Of a stretch of 55,989 bases of DNA, positions 21,601 to 29,910 are shown one piece after another (positions within the stretch are counted from its first letter, which is position 1; the number at the start of each line of letters is the position of its first letter). Made by a program: the position numbers and the translations under genes. The stretch comes from an uncultured Treponema sp. GTDB taxonomy: Bacteria > Spirochaetota > Spirochaetia > Treponematales > Treponemataceae. The notes below the pieces were generated by a model that searched no databases, was not told where the DNA came from, and saw nothing but the letters and a program-made list of their open reading frames with translations. The stretch lies in assembly GCF_946187725.1 (NCBI RefSeq), contig NZ_CAMHSK010000018.1:1-55989 (forward strand), in the 5' to 3' direction.

Positions 21601-22780
21601 CGCCGATTCGTGTTGTTTTTTCCTTGAATGGAGATTCAAGGGGGACACAAGGGACAAGATCCCCCTGAGCACTTTTCTTATTGTCATAGCAATAAGAATT
21701 GATATAAAGCAGATAAGCGTCTTCCTGAGAATTAGAGCTTTCTTTTGCCGTTATTCTTGTCAGTCTTATAGAGAGAGTCTTTCCGTAACATTCTGCATAA
21801 GAGAAAGATTTTGTTGCTGTAAATCTGAGCGTATGATCTGAATTGTAAGTAAAAGTGTTGCTGCCACGGTCAAAAGTAAATGCCTCCCATGTCGTGCCGC
21901 CGTCATTACTCCATTCTGGTATTATCTCAATGCTTTTTGATTTCCAAGAATTGTCCGTGAACTTTCGGAGACCGTTAAACTGTATGCAGACTTCAACCTT
22001 CATTGTATTTTCTGCGCACTGCTTTATGAGCGGTTCGGCTTCACTTCCGCTGTCATGCTTTATTTCATCTCCATAGTATTCACCTATAACTTTTTGACGA
22101 AAAAAATTCGTCTGAAAGTCGTGCTCCTGTGCTATTTCAATAATATTTTCACTATCATAGTAAAGAGAAGAAGTGTCAAAAGCCGTAACCGTTTCCTGCG
22201 GTTCCGTATCGCTAAAATCCTTAATTTTTTCATTACCGATAGAAAGAGACTGGATAAGCTGCGGCCCCCAGCCTGCGGAAAGAATCAAGTTATAATACTG
22301 TTTTTCTCCGTCTGTTCCGCCGATTGTGTAGAAACCTTCATTCAGTTTATAAGGCGTATTGTAGCAGTTGCCCATCAAGTATTGAATCGTATTGCCTAAT
22401 GCACTGACATTTCCGGCACCTTTAATAAATGGGAATTGTGTCACCTTCTGAGAAAGGTTTTTAGCGTTTTTTTCCGCTTCTTTAGATTTTCGCTCAGCTT
22501 CTTTTGAGAGCCTGTAAGATTTAATTCCTGTATAAATGCCATAGGTAAGAATTCCAAGAATTATGTCTTTTGCACTGAGACCGGAATTTCCAGCAGGCAG
22601 GATGCGAATATAAATGACATCATCTTCTTGCACATTGTAGTCAGGAGCTATTTTTTTTCCTTCCTTGATTATAACGGCATGTTTAAAATTAAAATCCGGC
22701 AGGATGTCGTTAAGTTTTCCCGATTTAATCAGAGTTTTGTGTTTATTTGAAAAGCTGTTATAAATATGAAGGAGTCCCAT
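18614..22780 (-). CDS. Tail tip/host-specificity protein (J-like)
   Basis: The roughly 1388-aa protein follows NlpC/P60 and overlaps it, as J does K in lambda-like tails. The N-terminal 60 residues resemble the beta-grasp lambda gpI-like domain, followed by a hydrophobic/helical stretch. A central region probably corresponds to tail-hub domains. Residues about 839-922 are six 14-aa repeats (AVTTANTASQNASA). Two YVDENG repeat pairs lie at about 670-687 and 970-990. The C-terminus ends in a phage tail-tip beta-domain (YIWDGNIKGFMLKSDGGIQI). The ATG at 22780 has ACAGGA 9 nt upstream; a TTG at 22789 is the alternative. Confidence 0.85.
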   Translation of the reverse strand: MGLLHIYNSFSNKHKTLIKSGKLNDILPDFNFKHAVIIKEGKKIAPDYNVQEDDVIYIRILPAGNSGLSAKDIILGILTYGIYTGIKSYRLSKEAERKSKEAEKNAKNLSQKVTQFPFIKGAGNVSALGNTIQYLMGNCYNTPYKLNEGFYTIGGTDGEKQYYNLILSAGWGPQLIQSLSIGNEKIKDFSDTEPQETVTAFDTSSLYYDSENIIEIAQEHDFQTNFFRQKVIGEYYGDEIKHDSGSEAEPLIKQCAENTMKVEVCIQFNGLRKFTDNSWKSKSIEIIPEWSNDGGTTWEAFTFDRGSNTFTYNSDHTLRFTATKSFSYAECYGKTLSIRLTRITAKESSNSQEDAYLLYINSYCYDNKKSAQGDLVPCVPLESPFKEKTTRIGVRIIANDNTKDILDQINAMCFGIARTWNKVLRVWSETKTTTRNIASWILEILESNTHLPSKISLDEIDTYSFGALYEYCAENYFYCDGIITQGIKKETLLSKLLLLCNADIYINAEGKYAVAIDKKETTPVALLNAQSIRSVSVSKSFERKPDGIKVSFTNRKNWLQDTMYCMRDGGEKHLDDTCTETAIEYATEAEHVYKFCQRRMRQQELQPREITVKVGNEGDYYPLYSTVLLQLEQLRQGLASAVIHSVNRNNDGQIISLEVSDLLNFDFDFSYVDENGMSYVDENGLPYISSLPPDTPYGIIIQAQDETGRRNIAVPVTGSGKSRTLIFLTPLSLDEGPQIQPGNVLSFGFLNEYGEFDRITNKMKITGVASDSEGWTLTLKDYSDEIYEYGVIPEYKSNLTSPVTKILPSEIIGDNAFRARQAASEATQYADVTEALANASAAVTTANTASQNASAAVTTANTASQNASAAVTTANTASQNASAAVTTANTASQNASAAVTTANTASQNASAAVTTANTASQNASNALSLIANLSNDGIISGGMEKSQLYVQWREAVADYLKYKAMASSYYDYADENGNSYVDENGNSYVTVTNLNPLTTAYTALAKILNNNDEPSAAILNGTARPAWLAANAMSSDTSISDVSAYQNAWIAFYTERAEFLNNITVSSKDLADAAQKAANEAFDLSTISLELSRFSLQFCMNSENFTLYNESQTFTAALMQNGEGLEADTVFASSDSSAFSASAVKDGSVITVTVTSLYGSPFSSAKITLTTTYKGVIFSAQCTLTANDVGKYRGIGSSVPSSPSFNDYFTWTGADTASTLVRGGTFYKSQVYRYVGTVNGASYTWVQDNGIQHNADALNDILNILDSTLARQNSYATQYMNVLAANKIFARSIIANQGFIDELMTKNLILKLNGYIKSEGYIWDGNIKGFMLKSDGGIQIQDGDFKGRISAKIFHFDTTAFSILDDGWTDSDGNFHYFQNGDMWFVGA
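20013..20264 (-). repeat. Six tandem 42-bp repeats inside the tail-tip gene
   Basis: Six near-identical 42-bp units start at 20013, 20055, 20097, 20139, 20181 and 20223. They encode six 14-residue copies of a helical Ala/Thr/Asn/Ser repeat. Units differ at only a few positions, suggesting recent expansion. The in-frame unit length allows copy-number change without loss of the gene, which could adjust tail-tip length. Confidence 0.95.
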
Positions 22781-22781
22781 T

Positions 22782-23141
22782 TTATACAATCCTGTAATAA
22801 TTTTTTATTGGTATAGAGCCAATCCGTGATATTCTAACACCCTGCTTCCTTGTTGCATGAAGAAAGGTTGTATCATCAAGGCATAGGCCAACATGAAGCT
22901 CATTCCCGCTTACCATCTCAATAAGAGCGTCCGGCTCTGCTTTCTCAATTTTCTTAATGTTCAGGGTAGGAGCGTATTCTTCCGCAAGTTCTGGTGCATG
23001 GTTTGTATAGCATACATCATTTAAAATTTTTCCTCTGCGTTTTGCGGCAACAATAACAGCCCCGTAACAGTCAAGGCCGTTCAAGTCGCGTCCGCCATCC
23101 TTATAAGGAACGCCAATCATATCAGAAAAATCCGTTTCCAT
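22782..23141 (-). CDS. NlpC/P60 tail-associated peptidase (K-like)
   Basis: The 119-aa protein has the cysteine peptidase core of NlpC/P60: catalytic Cys in NGLDCYGAV (C25) and His in LHVGLCLD (H83), with a further His in FLHAT (H95). It is probably a tail-tip peptidoglycan hydrolase or maturation factor like lambda K. TGACTGTA lies exactly 5 nt before the ATG at 23141. It overlaps the start region of the J-like gene. Confidence 0.85.
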   Translation of the reverse strand: METDFSDMIGVPYKDGGRDLNGLDCYGAVIVAAKRRGKILNDVCYTNHAPELAEEYAPTLNIKKIEKAEPDALIEMVSGNELHVGLCLDDTTFLHATRKQGVRISRIGSIPIKNYYRIV

Positions 23142-23156
23142 GCTTATACAGTCATT

Positions 23157-23615
23157 TTAGGCATTTGCGGGGTTGTTATCAGTGTCATAGAAGTAAGGAC
23201 AGAAAAGCATGTCGAAGCGGTCATCGCGTCCAAGCTGAAACTGAAGCTGCATATCATCGCCATAAGAAACAGAGCCATAAAAATGAACATAGCTTCTTAT
23301 CCTCTGAACTGTACCGTCTTCCGCGATTACACCCGCGACATCAAGACGATAACGCCAGTTAGCGTTTTCAACAAACTCAATAAGTCCGTTGTCAATACCG
23401 GTGATTTTAAGTGAGCCGCCTTTGCCGCTGCGGTCTGGCCTGGTATACTCGAATGAAGATGGGGCATAAAGTTCACCGTCAAGCTCCACAGCTTCATTAT
23501 TATTTACGAGACGGATTGAGCCCGCTGTTGGATGATAAAACTTGACAAGATAGGGCAGGGAATATTTACCGCCGGAAAAAAGCCTGTCAAAAATCTCTTC
23601 TTCTGACATGAACAT
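23157..23615 (-). CDS. Minor tail protein, DUF1833-like (L-type)
   Basis: The 152-aa, beta-rich protein (YLVKFYHPTAGSIRLVNNNE, RIRSYVHFYGSVSYGDDMQL) without enzyme motifs lies between the 113-aa minor tail protein and NlpC/P60. This is the slot of lambda L, and its pattern resembles DUF1833. The stop overlaps the TGACTGTA element of the next gene. Confidence 0.7.
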   Translation of the reverse strand: MFMSEEEIFDRLFSGGKYSLPYLVKFYHPTAGSIRLVNNNEAVELDGELYAPSSFEYTRPDRSGKGGSLKITGIDNGLIEFVENANWRYRLDVAGVIAEDGTVQRIRSYVHFYGSVSYGDDMQLQFQLGRDDRFDMLFCPYFYDTDNNPANA

Positions 23616-23957
23616 TTAGTAGGCCTCCTCAATGTTCATGGAAAGAACTCTGAAAAGCTGGTTCGTATCTTGTGGCTCTGGAATTTCCGCGAACCTGTAA
23701 TTTTTCGTTCCTAGTGCGGTGCATGAGAAAACTCCTGAAAGCCCGCCTAGCTCGTCATTGTACCAGGTCCAGAAAGAAGAAAGCTCTTCCTTTGACATTT
23801 GCAGACTGCAAGAGAAAGTCATGACATTGCGGGTGTTTATCTGGTATGAAGTGACGCGTCCGGAAAGATATTCAGTTTTTTTTGTATTGTCCTTTGGCTT
23901 TTCACTAAAAGCAAAGAAATTTGAGTTTACATTTGAAGGCCATGTTTCGATTGTCAT
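23616..23957 (-). CDS. Minor tail protein (M-like position)
   Basis: The 113-aa protein contains WPSNVNSNFFAFSEKP and FSCTALGTKNYRF, consistent with a small beta-sandwich tail-tip component of the lambda M type. It starts by ATGA overlap with the tape-measure stop and directly adjoins the L-like gene. Identification rests mainly on gene order. Confidence 0.65.
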   Translation of the reverse strand: MTIETWPSNVNSNFFAFSEKPKDNTKKTEYLSGRVTSYQINTRNVMTFSCSLQMSKEELSSFWTWYNDELGGLSGVFSCTALGTKNYRFAEIPEPQDTNQLFRVLSMNIEEAY

Positions 23958-26659
23958 AATAAAACTTCTCCCTGCGTTTTGAATTGTGCGTAATCCATTG
24001 AGTCATTGTATTTCCCCTGCTGCATGGAAGTGTTGACGATTTTATCAATCGTCAAAATCAGTCCTTCAGCGGTAAGGTTTGACTTTGCCCGAACTGCATT
24101 TGCTGCGTTGTTTATGACTTTTACATTCATGTTGACAGATGTCTTTTGCATCGCCCCATTATTTAGCTGATTGAACAAAGACTTCTGCTGTTTTGCGTTC
24201 AAAATCATTTCGCCCCTGCGTGCATGGATATAAATGTTATCATCTCCCATAGAAGCACCGTTCATGCCTCCTACCACACCGCCACTTGCAAAAGCCGGAG
24301 GTTTCGGCTTGCTTGCTATGGCCGTAGCAAGCTGTACCCCGCCGAGGATTCCCATCATGGCGGCAAGAGCAGGCCCCGCAAATGGTCCGCCTTCCGCGAG
24401 CGCCCTGACTATTGCAAGAGCCGTCTGAGCCTGCATATTGAGCAGGTTTGCCGTCCATTCCCACATTTGAGCCTTATACTGTTTTTCAGCAGACTCCTTT
24501 TCAATTTTTTCCTTCATTTCGGCATATTCTTCTTCGGAAATCTCGCCGGCTTCAAGCTGCTTGTCGAGTTCGGCTATTTTTACGGCCGATTCGTTCTTTG
24601 CGTTTTCTACCGCCAAATTGGATATTCCAGTCATAATCTCGGAATACTTGTCAGCGAATTGTGCCGCAGTATCCAATTTGCTTTGAAAAGACTTTGCCCA
24701 CTCCTGGCCACCTGATTGCCCGATTTTTGCTTCCTGCTCCCTGACTTTCTCGAGAAGTTCTTCCAGTTCTTTGATTTTCTGGTTATATCCCTCCTGTGCG
24801 TCAGTGTTGTCGCCAATCAGAGCCTTGTTCTCCTCCAAACGCTGGAGTTGATTTTCAATCTGCTCCGATAGTTTTGGCTCATCTATGGTTTCTACAAATT
24901 TTTTAGCTTTGTCCGTCAGCTCGTCAGTTTGCTTGTTGAGTTCTTGAATTGCTTCCTGATCTTTCTCCGACTTCTTTTTCTTTTCGATTGCTTCTGCTAT
25001 TTCCTCATAGCCTTTTTTGATGTCGTTGAGCCGGGCAAGTGCTACGGAATTGTTTTGCGTCACAACGGAGGTGTCTTCGGCTATCAGTTTCAGATACGCA
25101 TTTTCCTGAGCAGAAAGAATTTCTTGTTTTTGCGCAAGTTCGTCAACTTCTTTTCCCTCTGCCTGCATAAGAACATATCTTTGCTTGATGGCCTCGATAT
25201 TCTTCTGGAGCTCGGCGTTGTTTTCGGTGATGATTTCAAGGGCTTTTTGATCATCTTCAGAAACAGAGCCTTTAGAGGCTTTTTTCTTTGCTTCTTCAAG
25301 TTGAGCTTGGGCTGATTGTAACTGTTTTGTGACTGAATCGATGTCTCTTTGAAGCCTGTTAGAAGAGCCGTTCCAGCCGTTTTGAAAAGCCGAATTAAGT
25401 TTCAAGAATTCTGAGTTTGCGTTTTTATATTTTTTTTCAATTTCGCTGACATTCTTTATTTCAGAATTAGCGTATTCATCAGCGGTAAACTTTGCTTCGT
25501 TATATTCGGCTGTTGCATCCGCAATCGAATCTGCGTATTTACTGTAAATTTGAGTCGTTTCTTCTATTCCTGAACTGTTGAGCAGCTCTGCCTGCCGCTG
25601 AGATTCCAGTGCTTCCTTATTGATTCTTAGCTGACTCTCAACATTTCGCAATTCTGCCAGGTGTGTTTTATATGCAGAGTTTGACTCTTTCCATTCTTCT
25701 TTAAGGTCTTTTGTCCATTTGCTCTGGTCAGAATTTGCAGCTTTTTGAACTCTCTGCATTTCTTCCAAATCTTCTGTCAATTGATTTACCACGCCCTCCA
25801 AGTCTGCGACACTTGCCTTTTCATCTTTGAGGGTGGCTGTGATGTTGAGTTTCTTTTTGAATTCTTCGGCTTTTTTTCCTTCGCTCTGTAATTTTTCGAT
25901 TACAGTTCCGAAAAAGTTATTTAGCACTTTGCCGGCGGAATTTTGCAGGCTCATAAAAGCGGATCCGATAACCTCTTTTAAGTCTCCGAATGTGTTCTTG
26001 AACTGCTGCCAGCCGCCTGTAGATTCTGCGACACTTTGAGCAATTCCTGAATATTGTTCCTTAAGGATTTTGACGGCAGCACCGTTTTTAAGCTCATCAG
26101 CCGTTAGAGCTTTTACGGCACCACTCATCTGGCTGAGTCTTCCTGCGCTTCCAGAATATGTAGCGTTGAGCTGTTCTACTGCCGTATCAAGCGAGATTGC
26201 CTCTGTCGCAGACATGTTCAAAGCCGTTGTCATAATGTCCTGGATCTCGCTTTGAGTCCTTCCGGCGGCGGCCAGCTGTGCCATCATCGGCAGAAGTTCC
26301 TCATCGCCTACGGTTGAGATTGACTGCAATTCGCCTGCATACGCCTTAAGCTGCTGTACTGAATATTCTGAAAGATAAGGATTGTTTTTTGCGGCGGCCT
26401 CCAGCTGTTTTTCGGCCGTGATTTGGACTCTGGATGCTTCCGTAACATCTGAAATGGCCCCGGAAACCATATTGATTATTCCTGTGGCTACATGAAAAGC
26501 ACCGCCCAACATTGTGACGGATTTGCTGAGTTTTGTTATTGGATTTTTCTCTACGTCTTTTGCCAGCTTGTTTAAGGAAGATGTTACTTTTGAGATTCCG
26601 CTCTCGGCTTCCTTTGTGTCAGCCTTGAATTTCATTGTTACATGCTTATCTTTTGCCAT
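23954..26659 (-). CDS. Tape measure protein
   Basis: This 901-aa protein sets tail length and takes part in DNA ejection. It shows long coiled-coil stretches (about residues 280-680, Glu/Lys/Gln-rich) and a hydrophobic Gly/Ala-rich region near 730-790 (ANLLNMQAQTALAIVRALAE and GPALAAMMGILGG). It is among the longest genes of the late arm, between the Gp15-like gene and the minor tail genes. The ATG at 26659 has AAGGAA upstream; TGACTGTA lies 18 nt before the ATG. Confidence 0.92.
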   Translation of the reverse strand: MAKDKHVTMKFKADTKEAESGISKVTSSLNKLAKDVEKNPITKLSKSVTMLGGAFHVATGIINMVSGAISDVTEASRVQITAEKQLEAAAKNNPYLSEYSVQQLKAYAGELQSISTVGDEELLPMMAQLAAAGRTQSEIQDIMTTALNMSATEAISLDTAVEQLNATYSGSAGRLSQMSGAVKALTADELKNGAAVKILKEQYSGIAQSVAESTGGWQQFKNTFGDLKEVIGSAFMSLQNSAGKVLNNFFGTVIEKLQSEGKKAEEFKKKLNITATLKDEKASVADLEGVVNQLTEDLEEMQRVQKAANSDQSKWTKDLKEEWKESNSAYKTHLAELRNVESQLRINKEALESQRQAELLNSSGIEETTQIYSKYADSIADATAEYNEAKFTADEYANSEIKNVSEIEKKYKNANSEFLKLNSAFQNGWNGSSNRLQRDIDSVTKQLQSAQAQLEEAKKKASKGSVSEDDQKALEIITENNAELQKNIEAIKQRYVLMQAEGKEVDELAQKQEILSAQENAYLKLIAEDTSVVTQNNSVALARLNDIKKGYEEIAEAIEKKKKSEKDQEAIQELNKQTDELTDKAKKFVETIDEPKLSEQIENQLQRLEENKALIGDNTDAQEGYNQKIKELEELLEKVREQEAKIGQSGGQEWAKSFQSKLDTAAQFADKYSEIMTGISNLAVENAKNESAVKIAELDKQLEAGEISEEEYAEMKEKIEKESAEKQYKAQMWEWTANLLNMQAQTALAIVRALAEGGPFAGPALAAMMGILGGVQLATAIASKPKPPAFASGGVVGGMNGASMGDDNIYIHARRGEMILNAKQQKSLFNQLNNGAMQKTSVNMNVKVINNAANAVRAKSNLTAEGLILTIDKIVNTSMQQGKYNDSMDYAQFKTQGEVLL

Positions 26660-26706
26660 TTATAAATTCCTTTACAATACAGTCATTTTAGGCTTACACT
26701 GTAGGC

Positions 26707-26829
26707 ATGATAGGCATTGTTTTATTCTTGCTTTTTATCGTCCTTTTTTCTGTGGCTCAGAAGGGCGCAAAAAATCTTCCAGACGAGCAGGAAGATGAGG
26801 ATTTTGTCGTGCCTCTGGAAATGCTTTAG
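26707..26829 (+). CDS. Possible small membrane protein on the strand opposite the late operon (40 aa)
   Basis: Between the Gp15-like gene and the tape-measure gene a + strand ORF encodes MIGIVLFLLFIVLFSVAQKG followed by an acidic tail (PDEQEDEDFV). A start-proximal sequence, ACACTGTAGGC, resembles the TGACTGTA elements. The single TM span and charged tail make it plausible, but it overlaps the end of the Gp15-like gene by 4 nt on the other strand and has no separate promoter I can see. It fills an otherwise empty 166-bp gap. Confidence 0.35.
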   Translation: MIGIVLFLLFIVLFSVAQKGAKNLPDEQEDEDFVVPLEML

Positions 26830-27392
26830 CCCTTCTTTTCTAAAAGGCGGTCAAATTCATCAGCCGCTTTTTTTTCTTCGGCTGTGACTTTTTCGGGAAG
26901 CTCCCAGCGTTTCCTGTTCATAATCTGCGCCTGCTTCCATTCCGTTTTGTCGTTTTCGTCAAAGCATCGGAAAGCCATTATCTCATTCAGTTTCGTGCCG
27001 TGAAGCCCCGAAAGAAGGGCCTTGAACTTCCACCAGTGCAGGCGTGTCTTTTCATCAAGCAAGTCGATTTTGTACTGCTCGTAAAATGCAGCATAAATCA
27101 ATTCCGCGTCCAGCTCATAATCAAGCACATTTTTATTGTCGTTTTCCTCAAGGATGCGGGGAAGCTCTTTTTTATTGATGAAGAAATCAAGCAGGGCATC
27201 AAAACCCGCTTTTCTGTCTTTCGGAATCTGCCATTGATTCTGATAAAGAAAATCAAAATCAGCAAAGCAGGATTCCTGCGAAGCAAGCAGACGGGAAAAC
27301 ATGAGCCAAAATCTGAAATCTGTTTTGATTGGATAAAACACCCCGTCAACCGTTACGGCTTCCGGGGCATTTGCTTTTGCAAGGTCAAGCAC
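26826..27392 (-). CDS. Gp15-family tail assembly protein (chaperone)
   Basis: In this 188-aa protein, FRFWLMFSRLLAS, then YELDAELIYAAFYEQYKIDL and LHWWKFKALLSGLHGTKLNE match the Gp15 pattern (PF06854-like). The position between tail tube and tape measure is that of tail assembly chaperones. It begins at a GTG at 27392, which lies 2 nt after the tail-tube stop. No slippery frameshift product was identified. Confidence 0.8.
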   Translation of the reverse strand: MLDLAKANAPEAVTVDGVFYPIKTDFRFWLMFSRLLASQESCFADFDFLYQNQWQIPKDRKAGFDALLDFFINKKELPRILEENDNKNVLDYELDAELIYAAFYEQYKIDLLDEKTRLHWWKFKALLSGLHGTKLNEIMAFRCFDENDKTEWKQAQIMNRKRWELPEKVTAEEKKAADEFDRLLEKKG

Positions 27393-27394
27393 TC

Positions 27395-28051
27395 TTAGTC
27401 CGCCCTGTAGTAAGTGTCAGCGGCAAAAGTCGGAGCTTCCGTACCTGTAACGGCGGTATACACATCGCCGTCCTTGGTGTAATAGTCCGTGTAATTTGTT
27501 GCCCAATCGTCTGGCTCAGATGCCAAAAGGCTGAAAGTCGGAAGGCCGCCCTCGTGTGGCGTGAAAGTCACTTCGCCGTTTTCGATGGTGATGTAACCTT
27601 CTGTCGGAGTGCCGTTTGCGTTGACTGTGACATCAATGACGGTGCCGGTTGTGTTGAAGTCGTTGACGACGATAGTCGAATTCCATTTCTGGGCAAAATA
27701 CTTTACGGTATCGCCGACCTGCACCTTGTCAAAAAGATAGGCCAGAAGCAATTCTTTCTGAGCGTCTGAACCGACATAGCGGTTTTTGTAGAGCTTGTAG
27801 AAAAGCTCAAAATCGGGCTGTCCCTTGTAGGTTGTAACGCCATAAGCGACATTCATCTTGTATGAAATAAGCTCGGTTGTCGGCTGTTCGTCTGCAATAT
27901 AGTCCCGGTCCTCCGTCTGAGGATTCATGTTGACAGTATTTTCTGTCGCCTTCTTGATCTGAACCCACGCTGGCACGGCTGGCGTGCCGTCGTTGAGGAA
28001 CGGCCGGATAAGATGCTTTTTGATAAGCGTTGTTGGCTGCTGTTCTGGCAT
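27395..28051 (-). CDS. Major tail tube protein
   Basis: The 218-aa protein has a beta-rich first part of the phage tail tube type (YIADEQPTTELISYKMNVAYGV with FELFYKLYKN). It is followed by a short Ig-like or linker C-terminal section with repeated Thr/Val strands. It lies before the Gp15-like chaperone and tape measure, as expected. ATG at 28051 with an AAGGAG site. Confidence 0.8.
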   Translation of the reverse strand: MPEQQPTTLIKKHLIRPFLNDGTPAVPAWVQIKKATENTVNMNPQTEDRDYIADEQPTTELISYKMNVAYGVTTYKGQPDFELFYKLYKNRYVGSDAQKELLLAYLFDKVQVGDTVKYFAQKWNSTIVVNDFNTTGTVIDVTVNANGTPTEGYITIENGEVTFTPHEGGLPTFSLLASEPDDWATNYTDYYTKDGDVYTAVTGTEAPTFAADTYYRAD

Positions 28052-28065
28052 TTTTTACTCCTTAA

Positions 28066-28530
28066 TTAAAGTTCGATTTCGTCTTCGGTTATGACTGTCA
28101 GCGAGATTTCCACGGCGGTCATTTGCTTCTCAACCGTTCCTGCATCGGTAAAGAAATTGCGCCGTCCGATTTCTGCCCGTTCGACCGTCCCATTCAAAGA
28201 CACATCATCAAGCACTGCCCGGCGAAATGCCGCGCCATACCTGCACATCTGGCGGACAAGTACATCCTGGGCATAACCTCGACATAAAAAAGAAACGGTG
28301 AAATCGGAGTTTTCTTTGTCTGCTCCTATTTCCGCTTCTTCATCATCCTCGCTGTCGGGAACGATTGCACAGACAATCTTGTCAGTGTAGCGGGACAAAT
28401 CCACCGCCCCGAAAACGATGTTTTTTTCTTCGATTGCGTTCATCGGCGTATTTTCATCTGCATATTCCGGAAGATAGCCGTTCACGGTCGAAAGAATGAA
28501 TTGCTTTATGTAATTGAAAATTGCTTCCAT
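28066..28530 (-). CDS. Tail completion/minor structural protein
   Basis: The start is set at the ATG at 28530, where TGACTGTA lies exactly 5 nt upstream; the longer frame would overlap the methyltransferase. The 154-aa product (MEAIFNYIKQFILSTVNGYL to TVITEDEIEL) is alpha/beta without enzyme motifs. Between connector genes and the tail tube, the gp17/tail terminator slot is the natural reading, but I cannot name the family with certainty. Confidence 0.65.
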   Translation of the reverse strand: MEAIFNYIKQFILSTVNGYLPEYADENTPMNAIEEKNIVFGAVDLSRYTDKIVCAIVPDSEDDEEAEIGADKENSDFTVSFLCRGYAQDVLVRQMCRYGAAFRRAVLDDVSLNGTVERAEIGRRNFFTDAGTVEKQMTAVEISLTVITEDEIEL

Positions 28531-28580
28531 ATCCTTACAGTCATTTTTGTGCGGATTATCCAAAATTAAATTCAAACTGT

Positions 28581-29429
28581 TTATAGGAACGCGGTTTTGT
28601 TTGCTGCCATAAGTCCAGCTGATGTTCTGGAATAAATAATTTTTCCTTTTTCTGCCTGTTCTATGCGTTCTTTCGCAACACAAAAATAGTAGTTATCTTT
28701 CTCAATCCCGATGAAGTTCCTTCCCGTGTTGACACAGGCAACGCCAGTGCTTCCGCTTCCCATCGTGTTGTCAAGCACCGTTTCGCCCTCGTTCGTGTAG
28801 GTCTTTATGAGATATTCCAGCAACGGCACGGGTTTCTGTGTTGGGTGTTTGGTTGTTTTTGTTGTGTTCCCGAACAAAGCTCCATTCCAGTTTGAAAACT
28901 TTATTATAGAAGTCGGAAAGCGTTCTCCTTTTTCTACATACTCCCATTTTTCGCATTTTGTGCCTTGATAAACGCTACCACCGAATGTCTTTGATTTTGA
29001 GTTTTTACGTATTTGCCCAATATTCACCATGTACGTTTTTATATACTCCTCTGAAAGTTTGCGTTTCTGAGGATTGTAAGTCGGAAGTCTTTTATAAAAG
29101 ACAAGTATTTCTTCATGGCTTCTCAATGGCATTTTATTGGCATTGAAAAATCCGCACTTCATTGTTTTTTCCCAAATAATGTCATAGCGAAATTCTTTTC
29201 GGTTAGAGTTAATTAAATCTGTCGCAAACGGCTGTATCGCAAAAAGTAAGATAGCGGCATTGTCTTTGCATACGCGGTGATATAATTTCCAAAGACAATC
29301 CATAGGAAGCTCAGTATCCCACTCGCAATCAACCATTCCATAGGGCAAATCGCATAATACCATATCCACGGACTTGTCCGGTATATTCTTCATAAGCTCT
29401 AGGCAGTCGCCATGTATAAGGTCAATCAT
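28581..29429 (-). CDS. DNA methyltransferase, N4/N6 type (beta-like order)
   Basis: This enzyme transfers methyl from SAM to an exocyclic amine of A or C. The catalytic motif DLPYG is at residues 27-31 and the SAM-binding motif DNTMGSGSTGVA is near the C-terminus; this motif order is beta-class. TRD-like sequence lies between. The start at 29429 follows GGGAGGGG; an upstream ATG at 29519 overlaps the preceding connector gene. It is a moron-like gene inside the head-tail connector block, without an endonuclease partner, and probably protects phage DNA from restriction. Confidence 0.9.
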   Translation of the reverse strand: MIDLIHGDCLELMKNIPDKSVDMVLCDLPYGMVDCEWDTELPMDCLWKLYHRVCKDNAAILLFAIQPFATDLINSNRKEFRYDIIWEKTMKCGFFNANKMPLRSHEEILVFYKRLPTYNPQKRKLSEEYIKTYMVNIGQIRKNSKSKTFGGSVYQGTKCEKWEYVEKGERFPTSIIKFSNWNGALFGNTTKTTKHPTQKPVPLLEYLIKTYTNEGETVLDNTMGSGSTGVACVNTGRNFIGIEKDNYYFCVAKERIEQAEKGKIIYSRTSAGLMAANKTAFL

Positions 29430-29487
29430 TACACACCCCTCCCAAAAAAAAAATCTAACTCCCCTTGTAAGGTAAATAGTCATTTTT

Positions 29488-29910
29488 TTAGCTCCAATAT
29501 TTGGCGAGTTCCCTGTCAATCATCCTGTCAATGCTGGCTTCGTATTCAGAGCCCTCAATGTAGTTGTTACCCTTTTGCACGAACCCGCGAGGACGGAGCC
29601 GTCCGTTTTCCGTGCCGTAGCTTAATGCCATGACTTTGGGAAAAATATTTTCTCCCTTTATTCCTTTTGGGAAGACATTCATTTCCGAGCCGTCTTTCTT
29701 GACTTTGTAGCGGTAAGAGCGCAAAAGCTCTCCGCTTCGCCGTTTTGTCGTTGCCCTGATTTCTTTTTTTACGACGTCAACGGTGCCGCGCCCGATTATT
29801 CCGAGCGTTTGGCGCGAGATTGTCACAAGGCTTTTTGAAGTGCCCGAAAGGGCGGCCTGTGCCCTGCTGATGTCGAGCTCAACGGAAAGAAATTGCCCTG
29901 TCTTTGCCAT
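29488..29910 (-). CDS. HK97 gp10-like head-tail connector component
   Basis: The 140-aa protein contains RAQAALSGTSKSLVTISRQT, a basic patch (RATTKRRSGELLRSYRYKVK) and an IDRMIDRELAK tail, matching the HK97 gp10 family of neck/tail-terminator proteins. It overlaps the upstream connector gene by 1 nt and is followed by the methyltransferase. Confidence 0.75.
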   Translation of the reverse strand: MAKTGQFLSVELDISRAQAALSGTSKSLVTISRQTLGIIGRGTVDVVKKEIRATTKRRSGELLRSYRYKVKKDGSEMNVFPKGIKGENIFPKVMALSYGTENGRLRPRGFVQKGNNYIEGSEYEASIDRMIDRELAKYWS

